Shown piece after piece: positions 36,328 through 45,506 of a DNA stretch of 64,000 nucleotides. The DNA is from Bacteroidales bacterium (GTDB lineage Bacteria > Bacteroidota > Bacteroidia > Bacteroidales > JAADJA01), in NCBI GenBank assembly GCA_021740645.1, contig JAIOZL010000016.1:1-64000 (forward strand). The letters run 5' to 3'. The position numbers were made by a program, and so were the translations under genes. The notes below the pieces were generated by a model. That model made no database searches. It worked only from the letters and a program-made list of their open reading frames with translations, and was not told the DNA's origin. Numbering within the stretch: the stretch's first letter is position 1; every line of letters starts with the position of its first letter.

Positions 36328-37563
36328 ATGGAACATATTAATCTTGTAGAAACGTTTTCGGAGTTTAAGGAATTTAAAAATATCGGAAGGGAAACCATGA
36401 TGCGTATCCTTGAAGATGTTTTTAAGCATATGCTCACCAAGCGTTTCGGCTCGGCTGATAATTTTGATATTATCGTAAATATCGACAAGGGTGACCTTGA
36501 AATATGGAGAAACAGGGAGATCGTGGAAGATGGTGAAGTAGAAGATGAAAATCTTCAGATACCTTATTCTGAAGCCGTTAAGATAGAGCCTGACTTTGAA
36601 GTAGGCGAGGAGGTTTCTGAAGAGATTAAATTATTGGATTTTGGCAGAAGGGAAATTCTTTCCATTCGTCAGAACCTGATCTCGAAGATCCAGGAATACG
36701 AAAAGGATAACGTTTATAAAAAGTACAAAGAGCGGATAGGCGAGATTATTACCGGGGAGGTTTACCAGGTATGGAAAAAGGAAATACTTGTATTGGACGA
36801 CGAAGGAATTGAGTTGATCCTACCCAAATCTGAGCAAATACCATCAGACTTTTACCGGAAAGGCGATACAATACGTGCAGTTGTATCACGGGTAGAGATG
36901 AAAAATGCAGCTCCTGTAATCATTCTTTCGAGAACTTCACCCATTTTCCTTGAAAGGTTATTTGAGTCAGAAGTTCCTGAGGTGTTTGACGGTTTGATTA
37001 CCATCAAAAATATTGTGAGAGTACCCGGTGAGCGCGCCAAAATTGCTGTGGAATCGTATGACGACAGGATCGACCCGGTTGGAGCCTGCGTGGGGATGAA
37101 AGGGTCGCGTATCCATGGTATTGTAAGGGAACTAAAGAATGAAAATATTGATGTAATTAATTACACAACTAATCCTTCTCTCTATATATCACGTGCACTA
37201 AGTCCGGCAAAAATTTCCTCAACCAATATTTTAGAGGCTGAGAAAAAAGCCGAGGTTTATTTAAAACCTGACCAGGTGTCACTGGCTATTGGAAAAGGAG
37301 GATTTAATATCAAGCTTGCTGGAAAACTTACAGGTTATGAAATAGATGTATTCAGGGAAACCGATATTGATTCAGAGGATGTGGATCTATCAGAATTTTC
37401 TGATGAGATTGATAGCTGGATTATCGAGGAGTTTAAAGCCATTGGCTGTGATACGGCCAGGAGTGTTTTAGACCTAGATGTCGCTGATCTTGTTAAAAGG
37501 ACTGATCTTGAAGAAGAAACTATTAAAGAGGTTGTGAGAATTCTTAGGGAAGAGTTTGAATAA
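36328..37563 (+). CDS. nusA: Transcription termination/antitermination factor NusA
   Basis: This 411-residue RNA polymerase-binding factor controls pausing, termination and antitermination. Order: an N-terminal polymerase-binding domain (~1-125), an S1 domain (IGEIITGEVYQVWKKEILVL), KH domains (VGACVGMKGSRIHGIVREL and DQVSLAIGKGGFNIKLAGKLTGYEI), then a short helix-hairpin-helix-like end (IGCDTARSVLDLDVADLVKRT). It lacks the long acidic repeats of the gammaproteobacterial protein, which is normal for this phylum. It lies 27 bp after rimP and 53 bp before infB. Confidence 0.96.
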   Translation: MEHINLVETFSEFKEFKNIGRETMMRILEDVFKHMLTKRFGSADNFDIIVNIDKGDLEIWRNREIVEDGEVEDENLQIPYSEAVKIEPDFEVGEEVSEEIKLLDFGRREILSIRQNLISKIQEYEKDNVYKKYKERIGEIITGEVYQVWKKEILVLDDEGIELILPKSEQIPSDFYRKGDTIRAVVSRVEMKNAAPVIILSRTSPIFLERLFESEVPEVFDGLITIKNIVRVPGERAKIAVESYDDRIDPVGACVGMKGSRIHGIVRELKNENIDVINYTTNPSLYISRALSPAKISSTNILEAEKKAEVYLKPDQVSLAIGKGGFNIKLAGKLTGYEIDVFRETDIDSEDVDLSEFSDEIDSWIIEEFKAIGCDTARSVLDLDVADLVKRTDLEEETIKEVVRILREEFE

Positions 37564-37616
37564 ATTATACTAAATTAGCACGTTTTATTTGAATTAGAAA
37601 ATCGATAGGATTTTAT

Positions 37617-40600
37617 ATGGCATTATCAGATAAACCAATCAGGTTAAGCAAGGCGGCTAGAGAATTTAACGTAGGTCTCACCACTATCGTTGAATACCTC
37701 TCCAAGAATGGAGTGGAAATTACTTCCAGCCCAAATACTAAGCTTACACCTGAAATATATGCATTACTTGAAAAGGAATTCCAGTCCCAAAAATCAGTTA
37801 AAGAAGAAGCAAAAAAAATTGGCCTGGATTATACTGACCATCAAACCATATCGATTGATGATGAAATAGCCAAGCAAAGTGAATATGATTCGGAGGATGA
37901 GTTCGATGAAGTATTCATTAAAGATATTTCTTTAACAAAGGATGAAGCCAAGAAAACTGTCGCTGAAAGTAAACCTGAAGCTAAAGAAGAGCCTAAAAAA
38001 GAAGAAAAACCATCAGCTCCTGAAAAGAAAGAAGAGGAACCTGTTGTTGAAGCGCCGTTAAAGGAAATAAAAGAAACATCTAAAAAAGAAGAAGAACCTT
38101 CTGTGGAAGCCGTTTCTCCGAAAGAAGAAATTGAAGTGGAGAAGGAGAAGGCCCAACCCGAAAAAATTGAAGAACCAATTCAGGAAGATGAGGTTGAAGG
38201 ACAACCAAGGGTATTAGGGAAAATTGATCTTGAAAAGATCAACATGAAGACCAAACCCAGGAGAAAGTCAACGGAAGAAAAAAAGAAGGAACGAGAAGAA
38301 AAACGAAAAGCAACAAAAGATCAATCAAAAGCTTTGAAACCTGTTGCTAAGAAAGCAGTAGAGGAGGAGAAGCCGAAAGAAAAAGTTGTTGAAAAGAAAG
38401 AAGAAACAAAACCTGTTGAGCCGCCAAAAAAAGAAGAAGAAAAGCCCAGAGATGATAATTTCATAAAGACGAAGTTTCAGAAGCTTCAAGGTCCCACGAT
38501 TGTGGATAAAATTGAATTGCCTGAGGTAAGGAAAAAACAGGATAAAAAGCCTGTCGCCTCCTCATCTGATAACAGGGTTACTGGTAAAAATAAGAAAAAA
38601 CGCCGACGGATTCAGAAAACGGATAAGCCGGTTGAACAGAAAAAACCAGAACAACAGGGCAATCGCTGGAACAAGACTACTGCCAAACCTGGCCGTGGCC
38701 GAAAAGATCATGACCGACCTGAAATATCAGAAGAAGATATTCAGAAGCAGATTAAAGAAACACTGGCTAAGCTTACCGGAGGGGGCAAATCCAAATCGGT
38801 AAAATACAGGAAAGAAAAACGGCAGTCGATCAGCCAGGCCAAACAAAAAGAGCTTGATAAGATCGAACTGGAAAAGAATATTATTAAAGTTACTGAATTT
38901 GTTACGGCTAACGAACTGGCCACCATGATGAATGTGCAGGTAAATGAAGTTATTTCAACCTGTATGTCGCTGGGTATGTTCGTTTCAATAAACCAGCGTC
39001 TTGATGCGGAAACATTATCACTGGTAGCAGAAGAATTTGGGTATGAAGTGGAATTTGTGAGCGTAGATGTGGTAGAAACTATTGGTGACGTAGAAGATGC
39101 TATTGACAATGAGGCTGATCTTGTTCCACGTGCTCCTGTTGTTACAGTTATGGGCCATGTTGACCATGGAAAAACCAAACTTCTTGACTTTATTCGGAGT
39201 GCCAATGTGGTAGCCGGAGAAGCGGGAGGAATAACACAGCATATTGGTGCCTACGAAGTAACGCTGGAGGGTAACAAACAAATTACTTTCCTTGATACGC
39301 CAGGTCACGAAGCATTTACAGCCATGCGTGCAAGGGGTGCGAAAGTTACAGATGTGGCCATAATTGTTGTTGCAGCTGACGATAATGTTATGCCTCAAAC
39401 CAGGGAAGCGATCAACCATGCCCAGGCAGCAGGTGTGCCTATTGTTTTTGCTATTAATAAAATTGATAAGTCAGGTGCAAATCCCGAAAAAATCAAAGAA
39501 GAGCTTTCCAAGATGAATATCCTTGTCGAAGATTGGGGTGGAAAATACCAGAGTCAGGAAATTTCGGCAAAACAGGGTATCAATATTTCTGAATTACTCG
39601 AAAAGGTATTGCTTGAAGCCGAGCTACTTGACCTTAAGGCCAATCCTAATAAGCCTGCTTACGGAACAGTGATTGAGAGCTCCCTTGACAAGGGACGGGG
39701 TTATATTGCAAAATTGCTTGTCCAGGACGGCACTATGAAAACAGGAGATGTGGTTATTGCAGGATCGACCATTGGACGTGTAAAAGCCATGTACAACGAA
39801 AGAAACCAACCCATTACAAGTGCCGGGCCTGCAACCCCCGTATTGTTACTTGGTTTAAACGGAGCTCCTCAGGCTGGTGATGGATTTAATGTAATGGTGG
39901 ATGAAAAGGAGGCTAAATCAATCGCTACAAAACGTCAACAATTACAGCGTGAGCAGGGAATCAGGACACAAAAACATGTGACCCTTGATGAGATTGGCCG
40001 CAGGATAGCAATTGGTGATTTTAAAGAGTTGAACATTATCGTAAAAGGTGATGTGGATGGATCAGTAGAAGCCCTTTCGGACTCATTACTTAAACTATCA
40101 AATCAACAAATACAAGTTAACATTATCCATAAGTCAGTAGGTCAGGTTACAGAAACCGATGTAAACCTTGCCTCTGCCTCCGATGCTATTATTGTTGCCT
40201 TCCAGGTGCGCCCATCACTAAGCGCGCGTAAACTTGCAGAACAGGAGCAAATTGATATTCGCCTGTATTCGATCATTTACCAGGCTATTGAAGAAATAAA
40301 AGCCGCTATGGAAGGGATGCTTTCACCTGAAATTGAAGAAAAGATCGTATGTAATGTAGAAGTAAGGGAAGTGTATAAGATTACCAAAGTAGGAACTGTA
40401 GCAGGTTGTATGGTGCTTGATGGCGTTATCACACGTAAAACAAAAGTCAGGATTATACGTGATGGAATTGTAGTTTATACCGGTATGCTCGGTTCTTTGA
40501 AACGATTTAAAGACGACGCTAAAGAGGTTAAATCAGGCTATGAATGCGGATTGAATATCGAAAACTTTAATGATATTAAAGTGGGTGATATTGTGGAAGG

Positions 40601-40634
40601 TTATGAAGAAGTGGAAGTTAAAAGGAAACTCTAG
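37617..40634 (+). CDS. infB: Translation initiation factor IF-2
   Basis: This 1005-residue GTPase places initiator tRNA on the 30S subunit. The N-terminus has an IF2_N-like start ([19 protein letters not shown]), then a Lys/Glu-rich low-complexity stretch (~115-390; many KEE and PEKKEE runs). A second IF2_N-like helix bundle follows ([17 protein letters not shown]). The G domain has GHVDHGKT near residue 513, DTPGHEAF, and NKID. Domains II-IV end with [19 protein letters not shown]. The long charged N-terminus is usual in Bacteroidota. Its stop overlaps the stop of the convergent PHP-like gene inside the palindrome CTAG. Confidence 0.97.
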   Translation: MALSDKPIRLSKAAREFNVGLTTIVEYLSKNGVEITSSPNTKLTPEIYALLEKEFQSQKSVKEEAKKIGLDYTDHQTISIDDEIAKQSEYDSEDEFDEVFIKDISLTKDEAKKTVAESKPEAKEEPKKEEKPSAPEKKEEEPVVEAPLKEIKETSKKEEEPSVEAVSPKEEIEVEKEKAQPEKIEEPIQEDEVEGQPRVLGKIDLEKINMKTKPRRKSTEEKKKEREEKRKATKDQSKALKPVAKKAVEEEKPKEKVVEKKEETKPVEPPKKEEEKPRDDNFIKTKFQKLQGPTIVDKIELPEVRKKQDKKPVASSSDNRVTGKNKKKRRRIQKTDKPVEQKKPEQQGNRWNKTTAKPGRGRKDHDRPEISEEDIQKQIKETLAKLTGGGKSKSVKYRKEKRQSISQAKQKELDKIELEKNIIKVTEFVTANELATMMNVQVNEVISTCMSLGMFVSINQRLDAETLSLVAEEFGYEVEFVSVDVVETIGDVEDAIDNEADLVPRAPVVTVMGHVDHGKTKLLDFIRSANVVAGEAGGITQHIGAYEVTLEGNKQITFLDTPGHEAFTAMRARGAKVTDVAIIVVAADDNVMPQTREAINHAQAAGVPIVFAINKIDKSGANPEKIKEELSKMNILVEDWGGKYQSQEISAKQGINISELLEKVLLEAELLDLKANPNKPAYGTVIESSLDKGRGYIAKLLVQDGTMKTGDVVIAGSTIGRVKAMYNERNQPITSAGPATPVLLLGLNGAPQAGDGFNVMVDEKEAKSIATKRQQLQREQGIRTQKHVTLDEIGRRIAIGDFKELNIIVKGDVDGSVEALSDSLLKLSNQQIQVNIIHKSVGQVTETDVNLASASDAIIVAFQVRPSLSARKLAEQEQIDIRLYSIIYQAIEEIKAAMEGMLSPEIEEKIVCNVEVREVYKITKVGTVAGCMVLDGVITRKTKVRIIRDGIVVYTGMLGSLKRFKDDAKEVKSGYECGLNIENFNDIKVGDIVEGYEEVEVKRKL

Positions 40635-41857
40635 TTAATTCTGTTCATCTTTCCTGTCCTTCTTTTTTTTCTGATGATAACAATGTTTATTATCACAAAA
40701 ATCAAACTGGAAAATCCAATTATCCTCAAAATCCATGTTTTCCAATAATTAATTTTGGCTGCTGGCATTTTTGAAGGCGAAATCCCATCAAAACGACAGA
40801 CCGGGTTCAGACAAAAAAATGATTGATCAGGGAAGTGAATTTCAGTTCTTATATAAGTATCCTCGTCGTTAATTGAGTAAAACGATTCCTTAACATTCAT
40901 CACCGATTTTAAAAGCTTGCCATTCTGTCCAATAAATCTGATCTCAGAAGCCATGGAATCAACCCTTACTTTTATTGTATCTCCAATTACCTCAAATCCC
41001 GTAAGCTTTGGAATCACCTTAATACGTTTGACTTTATCCTCAAAGGTCTCATGATTTGGCCTGTATATTCTTGCTCCGTAAGCGTTTCCTTCCTTTAATG
41101 CATGAATGATATTCTCTTTTTCAACTACGGGTGTGTTGATTAGTGTACAGTGATGTCCTATTTCATCCGGATTGTTAATGTCATGAGCATCATCATCTCC
41201 CAGTATAGTCACATAATTGCCAGCTGAAAGTGCTTCATCCCAGTGATCTACTGAAAACCGGTAATTATTCATTACTTCAATTCCGTCATAGCCTCCCAGG
41301 TACTTCATGTCTTCAAGGCTGTATCCTCCTCTCAATAAGGGATGGGCAAGATAAATAAGGGCATTATCTTTTCTAAGCGAGTGTATTATGTGCTGTTTTT
41401 GGTGAATGGTCTGGAAAATGGGATAATCTTTCCACATAACCCTTTTGGCTCCGATTAAAACCTGATGGCTTTTTTGAATTCCGTACCCATGCTCGTAAAC
41501 CGGAACATAAGAGGCTTTATTTTCTCCATAACGGTTTATTTTCTGATAGTCTGAGGTTCCAATAATGTCGTACCCAAGACTTTTATATAATTTAGCGATG
41601 TCCTCGTTAGAATTGCCACTTCCTGAAGTAATTCCCCCCCAGGCACGTGATTGAATCTGGAAATTCCCTTTTCTCCAGTTTTCAGATTGCATATTTTGGT
41701 AGGGGTTATAAAACAACTTTCCTGAAAATGGTTTTCCGGCTGTAAAATCATATACCGGACAGCTTATATATTTTATATAAAAAATCAGAAGAAAGCTTAT
41801 TAAAACAAATAAAATGAGCTTTCCAATTAGTTTGAGAATTCGAATCACAAAATTCAT
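40631..41857 (-). CDS. PHP-like phosphoesterase-fold membrane protein with altered HxH motif
   Basis: This 408-residue protein has a helix near each end (~6-28 and ~375-395), so the main domain would face outside the cytoplasm. The core has the look of PHP-type metal-dependent phosphoesterases: [52 protein letters not shown] and [17 protein letters not shown]. At the place where relatives begin with an HxH pair, this protein has Q-I-Q (codons CAG and CAA). One metal-ligand pair therefore appears lost, while the later histidines remain. I chose ATG 41857; an upstream in-frame TTG (41938) adds 27 residues. Substrate unknown, and catalytic activity doubtful. Confidence 0.65.
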   Translation of the reverse strand: MNFVIRILKLIGKLILFVLISFLLIFYIKYISCPVYDFTAGKPFSGKLFYNPYQNMQSENWRKGNFQIQSRAWGGITSGSGNSNEDIAKLYKSLGYDIIGTSDYQKINRYGENKASYVPVYEHGYGIQKSHQVLIGAKRVMWKDYPIFQTIHQKQHIIHSLRKDNALIYLAHPLLRGGYSLEDMKYLGGYDGIEVMNNYRFSVDHWDEALSAGNYVTILGDDDAHDINNPDEIGHHCTLINTPVVEKENIIHALKEGNAYGARIYRPNHETFEDKVKRIKVIPKLTGFEVIGDTIKVRVDSMASEIRFIGQNGKLLKSVMNVKESFYSINDEDTYIRTEIHFPDQSFFCLNPVCRFDGISPSKMPAAKINYWKTWILRIIGFSSLIFVIINIVIIRKKRRTGKMNRIN

Positions 41858-42256
41858 GAATTTAAATCGAGTTATAATCTGCAAAGCTAGAGAATTAATT
41901 TTATTGGTTATGGAATCATAAATCCTAATAATATTCAAAAATTTGGCCGAAAGGTTAGTAGGTGTCAGCTAAAGGTTTTCAGATAATTAAATTCTTAAGG
42001 CTTACAACGAAATAAGAGGAATGTGCGCTGTTCATTTGAGGTGCCTAAATAGTTCGGGATAAGGCAGTAGGGATTTTGATTTAATAAATAGATGGCAAGC
42101 TTCATAATTTTCTCCTTCGCTGCTTTCCTGGATATATCTGTTGGTATTACCTTATTCTTTCTTGTTAAAACATTTCTCCATTAACAACATTTAACAGTTT
42201 GAAACGTATTGTTTATGGTAAAAGCGTAATTTTACAAGCGATTAGTCCGTTATCAC
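41858..42256. other. Intergenic region between divergent PHP-like and prc genes
   Basis: No gene or RNA is recognised in these ~400 bases. If the upstream TTG were used, the PHP-like frame would take the first 81. TAATTTTA about 22 bases before the prc start loosely resembles a -7 element but has no matching -33. Confidence 0.45.
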
Positions 42257-44413
42257 ATGAAAATAGCTAAAATGAATAATTTGAAATTAAAACTTTCTGC
42301 TCTCGCAATACTATTGTTATCTGTAAGTCTTTGGGTATTGGCATCCAGAAGCAATGAGGATGATCTTAGAAGAGATTTACTCATGAAAGTAGTCTCCTTT
42401 GCTGTTAACTCCGGCCATTACGACCCAGGTGATATCAATGATAACTTTTCGGAGAAAGCCTGGGAACTCTACATCGACAGGATAGATTATGCCAAGAGGT
42501 TTCTGCTACAGGAGGATGTGGATAAACTGGCAAAATTCAAACACGATATTGATGATGCTGTAAACGAAGTAAATTTTGATTTTTTTGATCTCTCGATTGA
42601 AATTCTTGACAAGCGAACGAATGAAACGGAAGGATATTTTAAAGAAATATTAGCCAAACCATTTGATTTTGAAAAGGAAGAGTTTTATGAATTCGATCCT
42701 GATAAAAGGGAATTTGCTAAAAGTAAAAAAGAATTAAAGGAAAGATGGCGCCTTTCGCTGAAATATGAAACCATGAACCGCATTTTTGACATGACAGAGG
42801 ATCAGGAAAAAGCAGCAGAAAAAAGTGATACTGTTACGATTAAGACTTTTGCTGAAATTGAAAAAGATGCCCGTGAAAAAATATTAAAGCGTTATGATGA
42901 TTGGTATCATCGTATTCGTAAACTTAATGAAGATGATCGATTGAGTACTTATGTGAATGCTATTGTAAATGTTTTTGATCCGCATACCGAATATTTTCCA
43001 CCAAGGGATAAAGAAAACTTTGATATTCGATTTTCGGGTCAGTTAGAAGGTATTGGTGCCCAGTTAACTCAAAAGAACGCCTATGTTGAGGTTTCACGGG
43101 TAATTCCGGGAAGCCCTTCCTGGAAACAGGGTGAATTAGAAGTAGGTGATTTTATTCTTAAAGTAGCGCAGGACGGGGAAGACCCGGTTGATATAGTAGA
43201 TATGCGGCTTAATGATGCAGTTCAGCTTATACGGGGTAAAAAGGGAACCAAGGTAATTTTATCAATCAAGAAATTGGATGGTACTCTTAAGGATATTTCC
43301 ATTATTCGCGATGTGGTTGTACTTGAAGAAACCTATGCAAAATCTGCGATTATAAAGGATGATAACAACGGAATGAACTATGGGTATATAAAACTGCCCT
43401 CTTTTTATGTTGATTTTTCTAAGATCAATGGCAAAAACTGTTTTGACGATGTAAAAGCGGAACTTGAAAAGCTAAAGGCCGAAAACATAGAAGGTTTGAT
43501 TTTTGACTTGCGTGATAATGGTGGGGGATCCCTGGAAGATGTGGTGAAAATAGCAGGTTTATTTATTGAAGAAGGGCCAGTGGTTCAGTCGATGGGAAGA
43601 AAAGGAGCAAGCCGTATTTATAGAGATGAAGATCCTCAAGTGCAATATGATGGTCCTATGGTGGTTATGGTTAATGGTATTAGTGCCTCTGCCTCTGAGA
43701 TATTTGCTGCCGCCATGCAGGATTATAACCGGGCTATAATAATTGGCGGGAATTCTACCTTCGGAAAAGGTACAGTCCAAAATTTTACTGAATTGGATCG
43801 TATGGTTCCAAAAAAGCCCAGAGATATGCAGGATTTGGGATCACTAAAAATGACGATACAAAAGTTTTACAGGATAAATGGAGGCTCCACCCAATTAAAA
43901 GGAGTAACTCCCGACATTATTTTCCCTGATTACTATAACTATATGGATTTTGGTGAAAAAGATATGGATAACCCTCTTCCATGGACTGAAATTAAGTCCC
44001 TTACCTGGAATCCCTGGAATGCGGGCTATGATGAAGATTATATTATAGATATAAGCCAGAAACGAATTCAATCGGATACCTTATTGCAATTGGTGGAGGA
44101 GAACGGTAAGCGTCTAAAGGATATTCGTGAAAACACCAGCTTTACACTCGTTTATGACGACTATGAACTTTTAATGAAACAACGAGAGGAAGAAGGCAAA
44201 CGTTTTGATCGGATCGGTAAAGACTCTCTTAATATTTCCATTGACCTGTTAGCTACTGATAAAGCCTCAATGGTATCCGATACATCCAAAAAGGCACGCT
44301 CGGAAGCATGGCTAAGTGGCCTGACAAAAGATGTTTACCTGCTTGGTTCAGTCAATGTTTTAAAAGATATTGAAAGCTATGAAGCTAAAAATGCAATAAA
44401 AGAGGAGGAATAG
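42257..44413 (+). CDS. prc: Tail-specific (C-terminal processing) protease
   Basis: This 718-residue S41 peptidase trims or degrades periplasmic proteins from their C-termini. It has a signal or anchor segment (~10-30). A long N-terminal Tsp domain follows (DDLRRDLLMKVVSF onwards), then a PDZ domain (~245-330; GQLEGIGAQLTQKNAYVEV) and the protease core. The catalytic dyad is S478 in SASASEIF and K504 in FGKGTVQNF. The C-terminal DUF3340-like region is present (SLKMTIQKFYRINGGSTQLKGVTPDI). The length agrees with Bacteroidota Prc. It is monocistronic, with the ABC gene converging 27 bp downstream. Confidence 0.95.
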   Translation: MKIAKMNNLKLKLSALAILLLSVSLWVLASRSNEDDLRRDLLMKVVSFAVNSGHYDPGDINDNFSEKAWELYIDRIDYAKRFLLQEDVDKLAKFKHDIDDAVNEVNFDFFDLSIEILDKRTNETEGYFKEILAKPFDFEKEEFYEFDPDKREFAKSKKELKERWRLSLKYETMNRIFDMTEDQEKAAEKSDTVTIKTFAEIEKDAREKILKRYDDWYHRIRKLNEDDRLSTYVNAIVNVFDPHTEYFPPRDKENFDIRFSGQLEGIGAQLTQKNAYVEVSRVIPGSPSWKQGELEVGDFILKVAQDGEDPVDIVDMRLNDAVQLIRGKKGTKVILSIKKLDGTLKDISIIRDVVVLEETYAKSAIIKDDNNGMNYGYIKLPSFYVDFSKINGKNCFDDVKAELEKLKAENIEGLIFDLRDNGGGSLEDVVKIAGLFIEEGPVVQSMGRKGASRIYRDEDPQVQYDGPMVVMVNGISASASEIFAAAMQDYNRAIIIGGNSTFGKGTVQNFTELDRMVPKKPRDMQDLGSLKMTIQKFYRINGGSTQLKGVTPDIIFPDYYNYMDFGEKDMDNPLPWTEIKSLTWNPWNAGYDEDYIIDISQKRIQSDTLLQLVEENGKRLKDIRENTSFTLVYDDYELLMKQREEEGKRFDRIGKDSLNISIDLLATDKASMVSDTSKKARSEAWLSGLTKDVYLLGSVNVLKDIESYEAKNAIKEEE

Positions 44414-44440
44414 GTAACTATTTGTTATTGTACATAGCCC

Positions 44441-45112
44441 TTATTGTGAGTTCTTTAATGAGGTTGTATATCCGAGTGTGACCAAATCATTCTTGTTTTT
44501 AATCAGGTGAGTTTTACCATTACTTATCACATATATATTATCACAGATTTCCAGGATATGTTCGTAAAGATGATCGGTGATGATAATTCCTTTTTTAGAG
44601 CTTTCTTTCTTAATTAGTCGTTTGATTGAATCTAAATGCACTGGCATAACATGCGAAAAAGGTTCATCCAGCAAACAAAATTTAGTTTTGGATAAAAGTA
44701 TAACACAGATTTCAATGATCCTTCTTTCACCTCCTGATAGTTTATTTATCTTCGTTTTATAATACTTATCAAATTCAGGGAATTGTTTTTTAAAACCTGA
44801 AAAATCTAAATTGAAATCTTTAAATATTCTTTTCAGCGAAAGTGATTTGGGGATATAACTGAACTGAGGCAGATACATCATTTCATTCTTTTGTCGCGTG
44901 GAGGTTAGTTGGCTTTTTGAATCTACTCTTACAGAATAATTTACTGGGATCAATTTACCATAAAGAACATTAAGTAAACAAGTTTTACCCGTTCCATTCC
45001 GTCCGAGTAATCCGGTAATTTTGCCCGTTTCGCTTTTGATATAAACATCCTGCAAAACTCTCTTTTTCCCAAATTCAAGGATTATACTATCTGCCTCAAG
45101 GGTATGGTTCAT
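44441..45112 (-). CDS. ABC transporter ATP-binding protein
   Basis: This 223-residue ATPase has Walker A GLLGRNGTGKTCLL, a Q-loop region at YLPQFSYIP, signature LSGGERR, Walker B FCLLDEPF, and a switch histidine in IITDHLYE. The residue after Walker B is E in DEPFSH, so it should hydrolyse ATP. It resembles ABC-2-type export ATPases. Its start ATG overlaps the stop of the preceding 98-residue membrane protein (TGATG), so the two are translationally coupled. An upstream in-frame TTG (45115) is a less likely start. Substrate unknown. Confidence 0.85.
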   Translation of the reverse strand: MNHTLEADSIILEFGKKRVLQDVYIKSETGKITGLLGRNGTGKTCLLNVLYGKLIPVNYSVRVDSKSQLTSTRQKNEMMYLPQFSYIPKSLSLKRIFKDFNLDFSGFKKQFPEFDKYYKTKINKLSGGERRIIEICVILLSKTKFCLLDEPFSHVMPVHLDSIKRLIKKESSKKGIIITDHLYEHILEICDNIYVISNGKTHLIKNKNDLVTLGYTTSLKNSQ

Positions 45113-45408
45113 CAAATTATTATAATTGAAGAAATAATTGAAATAAAGACCAAAAAGTCAATCAATAGGGATGATACCCATAATTTTCGTTTTGAAAATC
45201 CCAGGTTATGGTAGTAATAAAGTTCACTGCTTTTATAAGTATTTATGTAGAGATAAACTAAAAATGATGTCAAAACTTTAAACCAGAAGATTGCCACAAA
45301 TGACTTTAATCCGGCACTTAGCAGGATACTCCCACAGGCCGCACTGATCAATAAAGATGCAATAGCAAAGGATTTATAAAATGTCAGGATAATTCTTAAT
45401 GCTGCCAT
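45112..45408 (-). CDS. Small three-TM membrane protein, probable ABC partner
   Basis: This 98-residue protein has three hydrophobic stretches (~13-30, ~38-55, ~80-98) and ends in a run of Ile. The cytoplasmic loop SSELYYYHNLGFSKRKLWVSSL resembles the loop after which many ABC-2 permeases place their coupling helix (NLGFSKRKLW). The overlap with the ATPase gene suggests a minimal permease subunit. It is shorter than known ABC-2 permeases, so it would need to oligomerise or pair with a protein encoded elsewhere. I do not recognise a named family. Confidence 0.6.
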   Translation of the reverse strand: MAALRIILTFYKSFAIASLLISAACGSILLSAGLKSFVAIFWFKVLTSFLVYLYINTYKSSELYYYHNLGFSKRKLWVSSLLIDFLVFISIISSIIII

Positions 45409-45506
45409 TAACCAAATGCTATATATTACTTAAAAGGAGTGTGAAAATTATTAGTATAAGCAGACGAAGTCATTTTTATAAAAAAGAGGAAAACTAAAGT
45501 TAATTA

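Noticed and set aside
37960-38480. Low-complexity repeat region
   Set aside because: This is the Lys/Glu-rich N-terminal linker of IF-2, normal in Bacteroidota.
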